A DNA stretch of 64,000 bases from JBKDZP01 sp047971315 (GCA_047971315.1 JBKDZP010000004.1:80259-144258), one strand, 5' to 3'. Counted from the first letter of the stretch, positions 52,676-62,159 are shown. Numbers and translations: made by a program. Notes: generated by a model from the sequence alone, not told the origin.

Positions 52676-53532
52676 ATGTCAAATTCATTTGAAAAACTTA
52701 CAAAATTAATAAAAAGTAGTAATTCAATAATAATAATGACCCATCAACAAATGGATTTAGATGCCCTTGGATCAGCACTTTGCTTAAATAAAATAATTGA
52801 CATTTTAAATAAGAAAAGTTTCATATTTTTAGAAGATAAATTAAATAATCCTATAAAAAAAGCATTAGAAATATTATCAAAAAATATAAAGTTTATTAAT
52901 AAAGAAACCATTGTAAATAAAGACTTAGACTTACTTATTGTTTTAGATACACATAAAGAAAAACTACTTGCATATCCACAAATTATACATAAATTCAAAA
53001 AGATTGTTATTATTGATCATCACATAATAAACACTGATTTAATAGAAAATACAACATTAAACATTATAGAAAGTCAATTATCAAGTACAAATGAAATATT
53101 GGTTAATTATTTATTATACCTGGAATTACAAGTAGATTCAAATATAGCAACAGTTATGTTAGCAGGAATTGAAACAGATACAAATAGTTTTAATACAAAG
53201 ACAACTGAAAAAACATATGAAGCTGCAGCTTATTTAACAAGAATTGGAGCAAATAATTTAGAAAAAAGTAAATTATTAAAAGAAACAAAAGAAGAATATT
53301 TAAAAATACAACAATTAATTAAAAAAAGTTTTATAGTAGAAGATGGAATAGTATTATGTTTAATGGATAATAAAATATATAAAAACTATAATTTAGCAAT
53401 AATATAAACCAATATAAAATAATTTCATCACTAGGTGGCGGAGGACATAAAACAGAAGCAGCCTGTATATTTGAAAATAAAACAAAAACTGAAGTTAAAC
53501 AAATTTTAATAGATAGAATTAAGGTGAAATAA
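52676..53532 (+). pseudogene. DHH-DHHA1 phosphoesterase like the C-terminal half of GdpP, frameshifted
   Basis: The protein begins MSNSFEKLTKLIKSSNSIII and has the DHH motifs MDLDALGSALCLN, IVLDTH, IIDHHIIN and MLAGIETDTNSF, but no membrane, PAS or GGDEF part as in GdpP. The frame stops at 53407. In another frame from about 53410 the DHHA1 end SSLGGGGHKTEAA...RIKVK continues to a stop at 53530-53532. The region that normally links them (about 30 residues with the ISARS-type motif) appears deleted. The gdpP-rplI-dnaB order is conserved, so it probably descends from GdpP, a c-di-AMP phosphodiesterase. It could still bind metal but would lack the full substrate site. Confidence 0.75.
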
Positions 53533-53978
53533 TGAATGTAATTTTTACAAAAGACGTTAAAGGTCAAGGAAAAAAAAATGAAATAAAAGAAGTGAGTGAT
53601 GGTTTTGCAACAAACTTTTTAATAAAAAAAGGACTTGCAGTTATGGCTAGCACAAATAATCTAAAAAATCTTCAAAAAAATATTGAAGAAATGAAATTAG
53701 AGGAAAACCTTCATATAAAAGATATGGAAAAACTTAAATCAAAAATCGAAAAAGAAGAAATAATTTTCCATGTAAAAACAGGAAACTTTGATAAAATGTT
53801 TGGCCAAATATCTTCTAAACAGATAAAATCAGAACTAGATAAAATAGGATATCAGATAGATAAAACAAATATAAATTTATCTAACTCAATAACAAATTTA
53901 GGATATCATCAGGTTCAAATAGAATTGCATAAAGAAGTAATAGCAACTCTAAAAATAAAAGTAATTAAAGAATTGTAG
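53532..53978 (+). CDS. rplI: 50S ribosomal protein bL9
   Basis: MNVIFTKDVKGQGKKNEIKE then VSDGFATNFLIKKGLAVMA is the bL9 N-domain, followed by the long connecting helix and a C-terminal domain with KMFGQISSKQI. Length 148 is standard. It follows the gdpP-like remnant and precedes dnaB by 8 bases, the common Firmicutes order. Confidence 0.97.
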   Translation: MNVIFTKDVKGQGKKNEIKEVSDGFATNFLIKKGLAVMASTNNLKNLQKNIEEMKLEENLHIKDMEKLKSKIEKEEIIFHVKTGNFDKMFGQISSKQIKSELDKIGYQIDKTNINLSNSITNLGYHQVQIELHKEVIATLKIKVIKEL

Positions 53979-53986
53979 GTGAAAAT

Positions 53987-55342
53987 ATGGCCGAAAGAAT
54001 AATGCCACACAGTATAGAATCCGAGCAATCAGTTTTGGGATCAATGTTTTTATCAAAGTATGCACTTCAAAAATGTGTAGAAAATTTAACACCAGAATTA
54101 TTTTACTTAGATTCACACAGTAAAATATTTAGTGCAATTTGTGATTTAGTAGAAAAATCTATCCCATTTGACTCAACAACACTAACTGCAGAATTGGATA
54201 GAAGAAATGAACTTAAACAAGTAGGTAATGTTGAATACATAACTGAATTAGTTACAATGGTTCCATCAGCAGCTAATATAGATGAATATATTAAAATTGT
54301 TGAAGAAAAAGCAATATTAAGAAAATTAATCGAAACAGCAATTACTATTGAAACAGATTGTTATAAATCAAGTGATAAAATTGAGGATCTATTAAATGAT
54401 GCTGAAAAGAAAATCCTAAATGTAGTTAAAACTAAACAAGGAACAGAATTTAGATCTATTCAAGATGTTTTATTTAAAACACAGTCTGATTTAGAAAAAT
54501 TAGCTCAAAATAAAGGTGAAATCACAGGATTATCAACTGGTTTCTATGAAATTGATAAATTAACAACGGGATTGCATGCTAATGAATTAATAATAATAGC
54601 AGCTAGACCAGGAATGGGTAAAACAGCATTTGCTTTAAATCTTGCAACTAATATTGCATCAGGAAATAAAACAACTGTTGCCCTATTTAATATGGAAATG
54701 GGTGCTGAACAACTAGCAACTCGTATGCTATCATCTGTTGGCCAAATCGATGGATACAAATTAAGAAATGGACGTCTAGAACATAATGATTGGAGAAGAT
54801 TAAACGAAGCAATTAGTAGATTAGCTGAAACCAATATATTTATTGATGATACTCCAGGTATGACAATTGGAGAAATTAGAGCAAAATGTCGTCGATTAGC
54901 AACTACAGAAAAAGGCTTAGGAATAGTAATAATAGATTACCTACAATTAATAAGTGGATCAGCGAGATACCTAGGAAATAGACAACAAGAAATTTCAGAA
55001 ATATCAAGATCACTAAAAACTCTTGCTATGGAACTTGAAATCCCAGTAATTGCTTTAGCTCAACTATCTCGTAGTGTTGAAGGAAGAGACGATAAAAGAC
55101 CATTACTTAGTGATTTAAGAGAATCCGGATCAATTGAACAAGATGCTGACATAGTTTCATTTTTATTTAGAGAAGACTATTATACAAAAGAAATTTCTAT
55201 CGACGAGAACACAAGTAAAAGTGAATTTATTATTGCAAAACATAGAAATGGTCCAACTAAAACAGTAGACTTAGCATTTAAAAAAAATACAAGTACATTT
55301 ATTGATTTTGTTGATGAAAAGCAATCTGAGGTGACATCATGA
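53987..55342 (+). CDS. dnaB: Replicative DNA helicase DnaB (Bacillus DnaC)
   Basis: Hexameric 5'-3' helicase that unwinds the fork. PHSIESEQSVLGSMFL opens the N-domain. The RecA-like ATPase has Walker A ARPGMGKTA near 205-213, Walker B IVIIDYLQLI near 310-319, and LSRSVEGRDDKRPLLSDLRE (DnaB signature with the arginine finger region). Length 451 is typical. The last codons overlap the M23 gene by four bases. Confidence 0.97.
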   Translation: MAERIMPHSIESEQSVLGSMFLSKYALQKCVENLTPELFYLDSHSKIFSAICDLVEKSIPFDSTTLTAELDRRNELKQVGNVEYITELVTMVPSAANIDEYIKIVEEKAILRKLIETAITIETDCYKSSDKIEDLLNDAEKKILNVVKTKQGTEFRSIQDVLFKTQSDLEKLAQNKGEITGLSTGFYEIDKLTTGLHANELIIIAARPGMGKTAFALNLATNIASGNKTTVALFNMEMGAEQLATRMLSSVGQIDGYKLRNGRLEHNDWRRLNEAISRLAETNIFIDDTPGMTIGEIRAKCRRLATTEKGLGIVIIDYLQLISGSARYLGNRQQEISEISRSLKTLAMELEIPVIALAQLSRSVEGRDDKRPLLSDLRESGSIEQDADIVSFLFREDYYTKEISIDENTSKSEFIIAKHRNGPTKTVDLAFKKNTSTFIDFVDEKQSEVTS

Positions 55343-56802
55343 AAAAATTGATTAAAGTAGTATCATTTATAATTTTAATTTTTGCTATATCTTATTTATG
55401 TTTTGCTAATAGAAAAACAATTGAACCAAATATTTATTATTTAGTATATTTAGATAATAAAGAATTAGGTGTAATAGAATCTAAAACAGAATTAGAAAAT
55501 TATATAGATAAAAAAAATAGTGAATATAAATCTACTTTCAATGTTGATAAAGTATATGCACCAACAGGACTTGAAATTATAAAAATAAATACATACTCAG
55601 ATAAAATAACATCAATTGAAACAATTTATAAAATGATAGAAGCATCATCACCATTTACTATTGAAGGATACCAATTTAATATAAAAAAAGATGAAAATGT
55701 TGAAACAATCTATACATTAAATAAAGAAATATTTAATAAAGCAGTTCAAAGTGTAGAAGAAACATTCGTTGGAAGTGATTTATATGAATTGTATGTAAAT
55801 GATCAACAAACAGATATTTTAACAACTGGTAAAATTATAAAAGACTTATATATCAATGAAGATATAACTATTAAAAAAACAAATATTCCAGTAACAGAAG
55901 AAATATATTCTGATTCATCAGTTTTAGCGAAATATTTATTGTTTGGTACAATCGAAGATCAAGGAAGTTACACAGTAAAAATAGGAGATACAATTACAGA
56001 TGTAGCTTTTAATAATCAAATAAGTGTTGAAGAATTTTTAATATCTAATCCAGAATTTACAAGTGAAAAAAATTTATTATTTCCAGGACAAATTGTAGTA
56101 ATTGGAATAACAAATCCAAAATTATCAGTAGTAGTTGAAGAATATGTAGTAGAAGATAAAGTTGTAGCATATCAAGAAAATTATCAATATGATGAAAATA
56201 GAGTAATCGGGGATGATGAAATACTACAAATTGGAGAAAATGGTGAGGAAAGAGTTAGCCAAAAACAACAAATAATAAATGGAGTAATGACTCAAGTAAA
56301 AATAGAACAAACTCAAGAATTAAAAGCTGTAATAAATCAAATAGTATTAAAAGGAGAAAAAAATGTTCCAAGTGTTGGTTCGCTTACTAACTGGTTGTGG
56401 CCAACAAATAAGCCATTCACAATTTCATCTGCATTCGCATGGCGTATTAATCCAATTACTGGAGTACGTGAACTACATCCAGCGATTGATATTGCAGGAA
56501 CAGGTAAAGGTTCTAATATATATGTTATAACAAATGGAGAAGTTATTTTATCAGAATATCAAAAAGAAGCAGGAAACTATATTTGTATAAATCATAATGT
56601 TGGAAATTTTTATACTTGCTATGCGCACCTTCAAACTAGACTTGTAAAAGTTGGCGATGTCGTAGAACGTGGTCAAGTTATTGGATACATGGGTGAAACT
56701 GGTTACGCAACAGGAATACATCTTCACTTTGAAATTTGGAAAGGTTATCCTTGGAAAGGAGGAGTAAGATATAATCCATGCAACTATTACAACGAGTGTT
56801 AA
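55339..56802 (+). CDS. Membrane-anchored M23 peptidase with LysM and G5 domains
   Basis: Predicted cell-wall endopeptidase. An N-terminal membrane anchor (about 5-23) is followed by an extracellular region, a LysM domain (YTVKIGDTITDVAFNN onward, about 212-255), a G5-like domain (about 270-335) and a C-terminal M23 lysostaphin-type domain. Zinc ligands are in HPAIDIAG and HLHFEIW near the end. Both motifs are intact, so activity is likely. It probably cleaves peptide cross-bridges during growth or sporulation. Related genes lie near walJ in some Bacilli. Overlaps dnaB and the MBL gene. Confidence 0.9.
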   Translation: MKKLIKVVSFIILIFAISYLCFANRKTIEPNIYYLVYLDNKELGVIESKTELENYIDKKNSEYKSTFNVDKVYAPTGLEIIKINTYSDKITSIETIYKMIEASSPFTIEGYQFNIKKDENVETIYTLNKEIFNKAVQSVEETFVGSDLYELYVNDQQTDILTTGKIIKDLYINEDITIKKTNIPVTEEIYSDSSVLAKYLLFGTIEDQGSYTVKIGDTITDVAFNNQISVEEFLISNPEFTSEKNLLFPGQIVVIGITNPKLSVVVEEYVVEDKVVAYQENYQYDENRVIGDDEILQIGENGEERVSQKQQIINGVMTQVKIEQTQELKAVINQIVLKGEKNVPSVGSLTNWLWPTNKPFTISSAFAWRINPITGVRELHPAIDIAGTGKGSNIYVITNGEVILSEYQKEAGNYICINHNVGNFYTCYAHLQTRLVKVGDVVERGQVIGYMGETGYATGIHLHFEIWKGYPWKGGVRYNPCNYYNEC

Positions 56803-57563
56803 AAATAAGTGTATTATCTAGTGGTAGTAAAGGAAATGCTACATTTGTAGCATCTCCTACTACAAATATATTAATAGACTTAGGAACTTCTTCATTATAC
56901 ACTGAGAAAAGTTTAAAAGAATTAGAAGTAGATCCAAAAGAAATAAATGGAATAATCATTACTCACTTACACACAGATCATATAAATGGACTAGCCGTTT
57001 TTATAAAAAAATACAATACTAAAGTTTATTTAACACAAAAAATGTTTCAAGAATTAATACTTTCAGTAAATTTAAATAATTTTGAAATTATTCAAGATGA
57101 ATTTATAATTGGAGATATTTTTATCACAGCTCTAAAAACATCACATGATGTTACAGATTCAAATGGTTATATTATAGAATATGGAGATAAGTCAATTGTT
57201 TACATCACAGATACAGGTTATATACATGAAAAATATCATTTAAAATTAGAAAATAGAAGTATGTATATTATGGAAAGTAATCATGATATAAATTTATTAA
57301 TGAATGGTGAAAAACCATATCCTACAAAACAAAGAGTTTTAGGAGATGTTGGACATTTGTCTAATTTAGATTCTGCTAACTATTTATCTAAATTTATTGG
57401 AAAAGATACAAAAAATATTGTTTTAGCACATCTAAGTGAAAAAGATAATGATCCAGAAATTGCCCTAAATAATTTAATTTCAACTTTAACTAAAAATAAT
57501 AAAGAAGTAGTAAATATTATTGTTGCTAAACAAAATATCAAAACTGAAATGATTGAAATATGA
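56778..57563 (+). CDS. MBL-fold metallo-hydrolase (WalJ/YycJ-like)
   Basis: Metallo-beta-lactamase fold with ISVLSSGSKGNATFVAS at the start and the metal motif THLHTDHING near residue 61-69. A second His (GDVGHLS) lies near 192. YycJ/WalJ of the walRK operon has the same opening, but walRK is not beside it here. The family is linked to DNA repair and cell-wall homeostasis. The frame overlaps the M23 gene by 25 bases. A GTG at 56796 is an alternative start. It overlaps rlmH by four bases. Confidence 0.88.
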   Translation: MQLLQRVLKISVLSSGSKGNATFVASPTTNILIDLGTSSLYTEKSLKELEVDPKEINGIIITHLHTDHINGLAVFIKKYNTKVYLTQKMFQELILSVNLNNFEIIQDEFIIGDIFITALKTSHDVTDSNGYIIEYGDKSIVYITDTGYIHEKYHLKLENRSMYIMESNHDINLLMNGEKPYPTKQRVLGDVGHLSNLDSANYLSKFIGKDTKNIVLAHLSEKDNDPEIALNNLISTLTKNNKEVVNIIVAKQNIKTEMIEI

Positions 57564-58006
57564 TAAAAATAATTTGCGTTGGTAAAATAAAAGAAAAATA
57601 TTTAGTTGAAGCAATAGATGAATATAAGAAAAGATTATCCAAATACACTAAATTGGAACTAATTGAAGTAAAAGATGAATATAATGGTGATATATTAAAA
57701 AAAGAGCAGGAAAATATACAAAAATATATTAATGAAAAAGACTATATAATTACTTTACAAATAGAAGGAGAAAGTATAGATTCAATTTCATTTTCCAAAG
57801 AAATAGAAAAAATTTCAATTAATTATGCTAATATTATATTTATAATCGGTGGATCACTTGGTTTAAGTGAAGAAATAAAAAAATTAAGTAATAAAGCATT
57901 ATCATTTTCTAAAATGACATTTCCACATCAATTATTTAGAGTACTACTATTAGAGCAAATTTATAGAGCTTTTAGAATTTTAAATAACGAATCTTATCAT
58001 AAGTAA
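57560..58006 (+). CDS. rlmH: 23S rRNA (pseudouridine1915-N3)-methyltransferase RlmH
   Basis: SPOUT methyltransferase acting on the assembled ribosome at helix 69. It starts MIKIICVGKIKEKYLVEAI, has FIIGGSLGLSEEI near 94 and ends HQLFRVLLLEQIYRAFRILN...YHK, all hallmarks of RlmH. Length 148 is about ten residues shorter than usual. The walJ-htrA-rlmH neighbourhood is reduced here to the MBL gene and rlmH. Confidence 0.96.
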   Translation: MIKIICVGKIKEKYLVEAIDEYKKRLSKYTKLELIEVKDEYNGDILKKEQENIQKYINEKDYIITLQIEGESIDSISFSKEIEKISINYANIIFIIGGSLGLSEEIKKLSNKALSFSKMTFPHQLFRVLLLEQIYRAFRILNNESYHK

Positions 58007-58034
58007 AACACATTTGTCAAAATATGTGTTTTTT
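58005..58034 (+). terminator. Terminator of rlmH
   Basis: AAAACACAT/ATGTGTTTT 9-bp stem and T run. Confidence 0.8.
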
Positions 58035-58096
58035 AATTGTATTAAAAAATGTATATTAAAAAAGATATCTATCAATATAAAATAGGAGCTGACAAA

Positions 58097-58624
58097 ATGA
58101 AAAAGATAGGACTAATATTTTTAATAATAATAATTTTATTGATAAAAAAAAATTATCAAGAAACTGTGACTTTAATTCCAAGCGAAGCAATAAGATTGAG
58201 GATTCTTGCTAATAGTGATACAGAATATGACCAACAAATTAAAATAAAAGTGAGAAATGTTGCTCAAACTCTACTTTATGAGTTATTAAAAGATACAAAG
58301 GGAATAACAGAAGCAAGAAAAATTATTAAAGATAATTTGGATATTATTAATAATAAAATATCTGAAACTCTTAGTACAGAAAAATATCAATTAGGATACA
58401 ATATTGATTTTGGAATACACACATTTCCCAAAAAAGAATTTAAAGGAATAACCTATGACTCAGGAAATTATGAATCATTACTTATTTCCCTAGGTAGTGG
58501 AGATGGGAATAATTGGTGGTGTGTACTATTTCCACCATTATGTATACTAGAAGCAGAAGAAACTAATACAAAAGATGTAGAATATAAATTTTTAATTAAA
58601 GAATTAATTGATAAATATTTATAA
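58097..58624 (+). CDS. spoIIR: Stage II sporulation protein R
   Basis: Secreted signal protein made in the forespore that triggers SpoIIGA to process pro-sigma-E in the mother cell. A single N-terminal hydrophobic segment (about 4-17) precedes IPSEAIRLRILANSDTEYDQ, then FGIHTFPKKEFKGITYDSGN and the invariant NWWCVLFPPLCILEA. I start at the ATG at 58097, with AGGAG eight bases upstream; a longer frame from 58049 has no ribosome site. mntP follows, as in Bacillus. This is one of the better sporulation markers in the window. Confidence 0.92.
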   Translation: MKKIGLIFLIIIILLIKKNYQETVTLIPSEAIRLRILANSDTEYDQQIKIKVRNVAQTLLYELLKDTKGITEARKIIKDNLDIINNKISETLSTEKYQLGYNIDFGIHTFPKKEFKGITYDSGNYESLLISLGSGDGNNWWCVLFPPLCILEAEETNTKDVEYKFLIKELIDKYL

Positions 58625-58640
58625 TGTATAAAAAAAAAAT

Positions 58641-58668
58641 CTCCTAATAAAATATTTTAGGAGGTTTT
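58641..58668 (+). promoter_or_regulatory. Hairpin that is spoIIR terminator and also holds the mntP ribosome site
   Basis: CTCCTAA (58641-58647) pairs with TTAGGAG (58657-58663), and GGTTTTTATG follows. The AGGAGG ribosome site of mntP is in the 3' arm, so the same hairpin with a T5 tail could end spoIIR transcripts or hide the mntP site. Confidence 0.55.
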
Positions 58669-58669
58669 T

Positions 58670-59200
58670 ATGTCATTAATTACAATTATTCTAGTTGCAA
58701 TTAGTTTAAGTATGGATGCATTCTCGCTTTCACTTGCATATGGAACATTAAATTTGAATAATAGAAAAATAAATCAATTATCATGTATTGTTGGAATATA
58801 TCATTTTTTTATGCCATTAATTGGAATGATTATAGGTAATAATATCATTAATTTTCTACATTTGAATCCAAATATTGTTATTTTCCTAGTACTAGTTTTT
58901 ATTGGTTTAGAAATGATTATTGAAACAAATAAAAAAGAAACAATTCTAGCTCTAACAAACCTTTTGTCTTTATTTATATTTGGTTTAGCAGTAAGCTTAG
59001 ATAGTTTTTCTGTTGGAATTGGATTAAAAGCTATTTTTAAATATCCATTAATTTCTGTAACATTATTTTCAATTTGTAGTGCATTTTTTACTTATTTGGG
59101 ATTAAAAATAGGTGAAAAAGTAACACTTAAATTAGGTAAAATAAGTACTAAAATAGGTGGATTAACTTTAATTTTGATAGCAATTACATATCTAATTTAA
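58670..59200 (+). CDS. mntP: MntP-like manganese exporter
   Basis: Six membrane helices in two homologous halves, each with an acidic motif: SLSMDAFSLSLAYG (about 12-25) and SLDSFSVGIGL (about 107-117). These Asp are the metal-pathway residues of MntP-type pumps. At 176 residues it is typical. The spoIIR-mntP arrangement matches the Bacillus ywl region. No yybP-ykoY manganese riboswitch is seen upstream; instead the ribosome site lies in a hairpin. Confidence 0.87.
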   Translation: MSLITIILVAISLSMDAFSLSLAYGTLNLNNRKINQLSCIVGIYHFFMPLIGMIIGNNIINFLHLNPNIVIFLVLVFIGLEMIIETNKKETILALTNLLSLFIFGLAVSLDSFSVGIGLKAIFKYPLISVTLFSICSAFFTYLGLKIGEKVTLKLGKISTKIGGLTLILIAITYLI

Positions 59201-59251
59201 TAATAATTTGATTTTTTATTTAAAAAATATTATAATTAAATAGGTGGTTAA

Positions 59252-60106
59252 ATGATAACAAACTCAAATCAGATTTTAAAAAAAGCAAAACAAGAAAAAT
59301 ATGCAATTCCCCACTTTAATATAATTAATTTAGAATGGACAAAATTCATACTTGAGGAATGTGAAAATAATAATAGTCCTGTTATTTTAGGAGTTAGTGA
59401 AAGTGCTGCTAAATATATGGGTGGATATAAAGTGGTTGCAGATTTAATAAAAAGTTTAGATGTATCACTAAAAATTACAGTACCAGTTGTGATTCATTTA
59501 GATCACGGAAGTAGTTTTCAAATATGTAAAGAAGCAATAGATTCAGGATTCACATCTGTAATGATTGATGCATCAAAATTTGATTTAAATTCAAATATAG
59601 AAATTACAAAAAAAGTTAAAGAATATGCCAAAACAGAAGTATCGGTTGAAGCAGAAATTGGTCATATAGGTGGTAAAGAAGAAGAAAATGAAAAAGGAAT
59701 AAATATTGCTAAAGTAGAAGAAGCAATAAAATTATATGAGAATACAAAAATAGACTCACTAGCTCCTGCCCTTGGAAGCATTCATGGACTTTATGTTGGA
59801 ACTCCAAAATTAGACTTTAACAAAATGAAAAAAATAAGCAAGAAAATAGATATTCCGTTAGTATTACACGGTGGAACAGGGTTAAATGATACTTTACTAA
59901 AACAAGCAATTAATTGTGGTATTTGTAAGGTAAATATAAATACAGAGTTACAAATTGCATGGTCAAATGAAATAAAAAAATATTTAATTCAAAATTTTAA
60001 TATTTATGATCCAAGACTGATAATTAAGTCAGGAGAACAAGCAATAAAACAGGTGATAAAAAATAAAATACAAGTATTAGGAAGTGTTGGAAAAGCTTCA
60101 CTATAA
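59252..60106 (+). CDS. fba: Class II fructose-1,6-bisphosphate aldolase
   Basis: Zinc-dependent glycolytic aldolase of the FbaA type. It begins with the YAIPHFNIINLEW motif. Zinc ligands are in VVIHLDHGS (near 80-88), then EAEIGHIGG (near 131), ALGSIHGLY (near 171) and LVLHGGTGL (near 203). Length 284 is normal. It precedes murA, the fba-murZ-rpmE order of Bacillus. Confidence 0.95.
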   Translation: MITNSNQILKKAKQEKYAIPHFNIINLEWTKFILEECENNNSPVILGVSESAAKYMGGYKVVADLIKSLDVSLKITVPVVIHLDHGSSFQICKEAIDSGFTSVMIDASKFDLNSNIEITKKVKEYAKTEVSVEAEIGHIGGKEEENEKGINIAKVEEAIKLYENTKIDSLAPALGSIHGLYVGTPKLDFNKMKKISKKIDIPLVLHGGTGLNDTLLKQAINCGICKVNINTELQIAWSNEIKKYLIQNFNIYDPRLIIKSGEQAIKQVIKNKIQVLGSVGKASL

Positions 60107-60143
60107 AATAATGGACATAAAATGTAATAACGGGAGGAAAATA

Positions 60144-61400
60144 ATGAAGAAAATTAAAATCCAAGGAGGATATCCTTTAACAGGTACAATAAATATAGGT
60201 GGTGCTAAAAATGGAGCAGTTGCTCTAGTTCCTGCTGCACTTTTATCTGATGGAATTGTAAAAATAGATAATATTCCAGATATTTCTGATATAGAAGCTC
60301 TAATCGAAATCTTAATTTACTTAGGAGCAAAAGTAACAAAAATAAATAATAATATGGAAATAGATTCAACAAATATTAGAAATAGGGAAATACCGGAAAA
60401 TATATCAAGTAAATTACGAGCATCATACTATTTTATGTCAGCACTATTGGGAAAATATAAAAAAGCTGAAATGTATTTTCCAGGAGGATGCTCAATAGGA
60501 GCGCGACCAATTGACCAAACTTTAAAAGCATTTGAAAAATTAGGAGCAAAAGTAAAAAATGAAGGTAATAAGTATATTATTACAGCAGAAAATCTAATAG
60601 GAGCAAATATATATTTAGACATGCCAAGCGTTGGAGCAACAATAAATACAATTCTTGCATCTGTTAAAGCAGATGGGACAACAATAATAGGAAATGCTGC
60701 AAAAGAACCAGAGGTTGTAAACGTAGCAATATTTTTAAATAATATGGGAGCAAGAATTACGGGAGCAGGAACAAGTGAAATAAAAATAAAAGGAGTAAAA
60801 AAACTAAATGGATGTTTTGGTGAAGTAATTCCAGATCGTATAGAAGCTGGAACTTATCTAATCGCTGGAGCTTTAATGGGAGAAAATTTAAAAATAAATA
60901 ATATTATTCCAGATCACTTAGATGCTTTAATTTTAAAATTAGAAGAAATGGGAATACATTTGGATAAAAAAAATGATAGTATAACTATTTCCAAATTAGA
61001 AAATTTGACACCAGTTACAGTAAAAACATTAGGATATCCAGGATTTGCAACTGATTTTCAGCAACCATTTACAGTCCTACTAACTAAAGCTAGTGGCATA
61101 TCTAAACTAGAAGAAACAATATATGAAAATAGATTTAGAAATATACCATTTTTAAATGAAATGGGGGCAAACATCACAATAGATAATCAAACAATAAATA
61201 TAAATGGTCCAACAAATTTAAAAGGAAAAAAAGTAGAAGCAACAGATCTTAGAGCAGGAGCATGCATGATACTTGCAGGTTTACAAGCACAAGGTGAAAC
61301 AACAATTACATCAATCGAGCATGTTTTAAGAGGATATGAAAATATAATTGAAAAATTATCATCAGTGGGTGCTAAAATAGAATTAGAAGAATACAATTAA
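60144..61400 (+). CDS. murA: UDP-N-acetylglucosamine 1-carboxyvinyltransferase MurA
   Basis: First committed step of peptidoglycan synthesis. GGYPLTGTINIGGAKNGAV opens the EPSP-synthase-like fold. The catalytic Cys is Cys116 in PGGCSIGARPID (fosfomycin target), and the C-terminal DLRAGACMILAGL block is present. I start at the ATG at 60144 after GGGAGG; a longer frame from 60084 would overlap fba. Length 418 is standard. Confidence 0.97.
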   Translation: MKKIKIQGGYPLTGTINIGGAKNGAVALVPAALLSDGIVKIDNIPDISDIEALIEILIYLGAKVTKINNNMEIDSTNIRNREIPENISSKLRASYYFMSALLGKYKKAEMYFPGGCSIGARPIDQTLKAFEKLGAKVKNEGNKYIITAENLIGANIYLDMPSVGATINTILASVKADGTTIIGNAAKEPEVVNVAIFLNNMGARITGAGTSEIKIKGVKKLNGCFGEVIPDRIEAGTYLIAGALMGENLKINNIIPDHLDALILKLEEMGIHLDKKNDSITISKLENLTPVTVKTLGYPGFATDFQQPFTVLLTKASGISKLEETIYENRFRNIPFLNEMGANITIDNQTININGPTNLKGKKVEATDLRAGACMILAGLQAQGETTITSIEHVLRGYENIIEKLSSVGAKIELEEYN

Positions 61401-61425
61401 ATAGAAATAAACTCTATTTTTTTTT
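61399..61425 (+). terminator. Terminator of murA
   Basis: AAATAGA/TCTATTT stem with 7-base loop and a T run, overlapping the stop. Confidence 0.75.
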
Positions 61426-61437
61426 GGGGAGGAATAA

Positions 61438-62106
61438 ATGAAAAAAATATTTATTTTAATTACTTTATCATTAATAACCTTGGTAATATTTATAATTTAT
61501 TTAATTAAACAAGATACAAAAATTTATTATGTTGATCTAAATGATTATACTCTAACAGATAATTCACTCAATAATCAAATAGTTAATTATTTAAAGTCAA
61601 TAAATAAATTAGAAAAAAGCATTAATGAATTTAACTTAACTGATTCTAGAACAACAGACCTTATTAATATGATAAAAAATAATGAAAGTATAATAGTAAA
61701 TAAAAAACAACATACAATAAAAAATGTATTAATAAAAGCCGATTTATTAGTACTTTCAATAGGTTATAATGATTTTATATATAAAATAAAAAATTCAAGT
61801 AATTATGAACTATATACTTATATTGACCAAATGGCAATTCACATGGAAGAACTCTTTGATCTAATTAGACAATATTCAAAAGAAGATATTATATTTATAG
61901 GTTATTATGCGTTTGAAAACATAGAAATTTATAATTATCTAGATACAAAAGTAGAAAATTTATGTAATAAATATAATATTTATTTTATTAATCCAAATCA
62001 AATTCTTGATAATGAAGATATATCAGATAATTATGTAAATAGCTTAGGAAACACAAAAATATATTATACAATTCAATCAATTATAAAAGAAAAAATATTA
62101 AAATAA
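61438..62106 (+). CDS. SGNH-hydrolase-like secreted or anchored protein
   Basis: A 222-residue protein with an N-terminal signal anchor (about 3-24). The motif LLVLSIGYNDF (about 100-110) matches SGNH block III (GxND), but the block I GDS serine motif is not evident (YYVDLNDYTLTD is near that place), and a final catalytic DxxH is not clear. It may therefore be inactive or belong to another family. GGGGAGG precedes the ATG. It takes the place where Bacillus has rho, between murA and rpmE. Confidence 0.5.
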   Translation: MKKIFILITLSLITLVIFIIYLIKQDTKIYYVDLNDYTLTDNSLNNQIVNYLKSINKLEKSINEFNLTDSRTTDLINMIKNNESIIVNKKQHTIKNVLIKADLLVLSIGYNDFIYKIKNSSNYELYTYIDQMAIHMEELFDLIRQYSKEDIIFIGYYAFENIEIYNYLDTKVENLCNKYNIYFINPNQILDNEDISDNYVNSLGNTKIYYTIQSIIKEKILK

Positions 62107-62111
62107 AATAC

Positions 62112-62140
62112 TTGCAAATCAATAAAATACTTGCTATACT
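62112..62140 (+). promoter_or_regulatory. Predicted rpmE promoter
   Basis: -35 TTGCAA (62112-62117), 17-base spacer, -10 TATACT (62135-62140). Confidence 0.7.
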
Positions 62141-62159
62141 ATATAGGTATTAAATTTCT

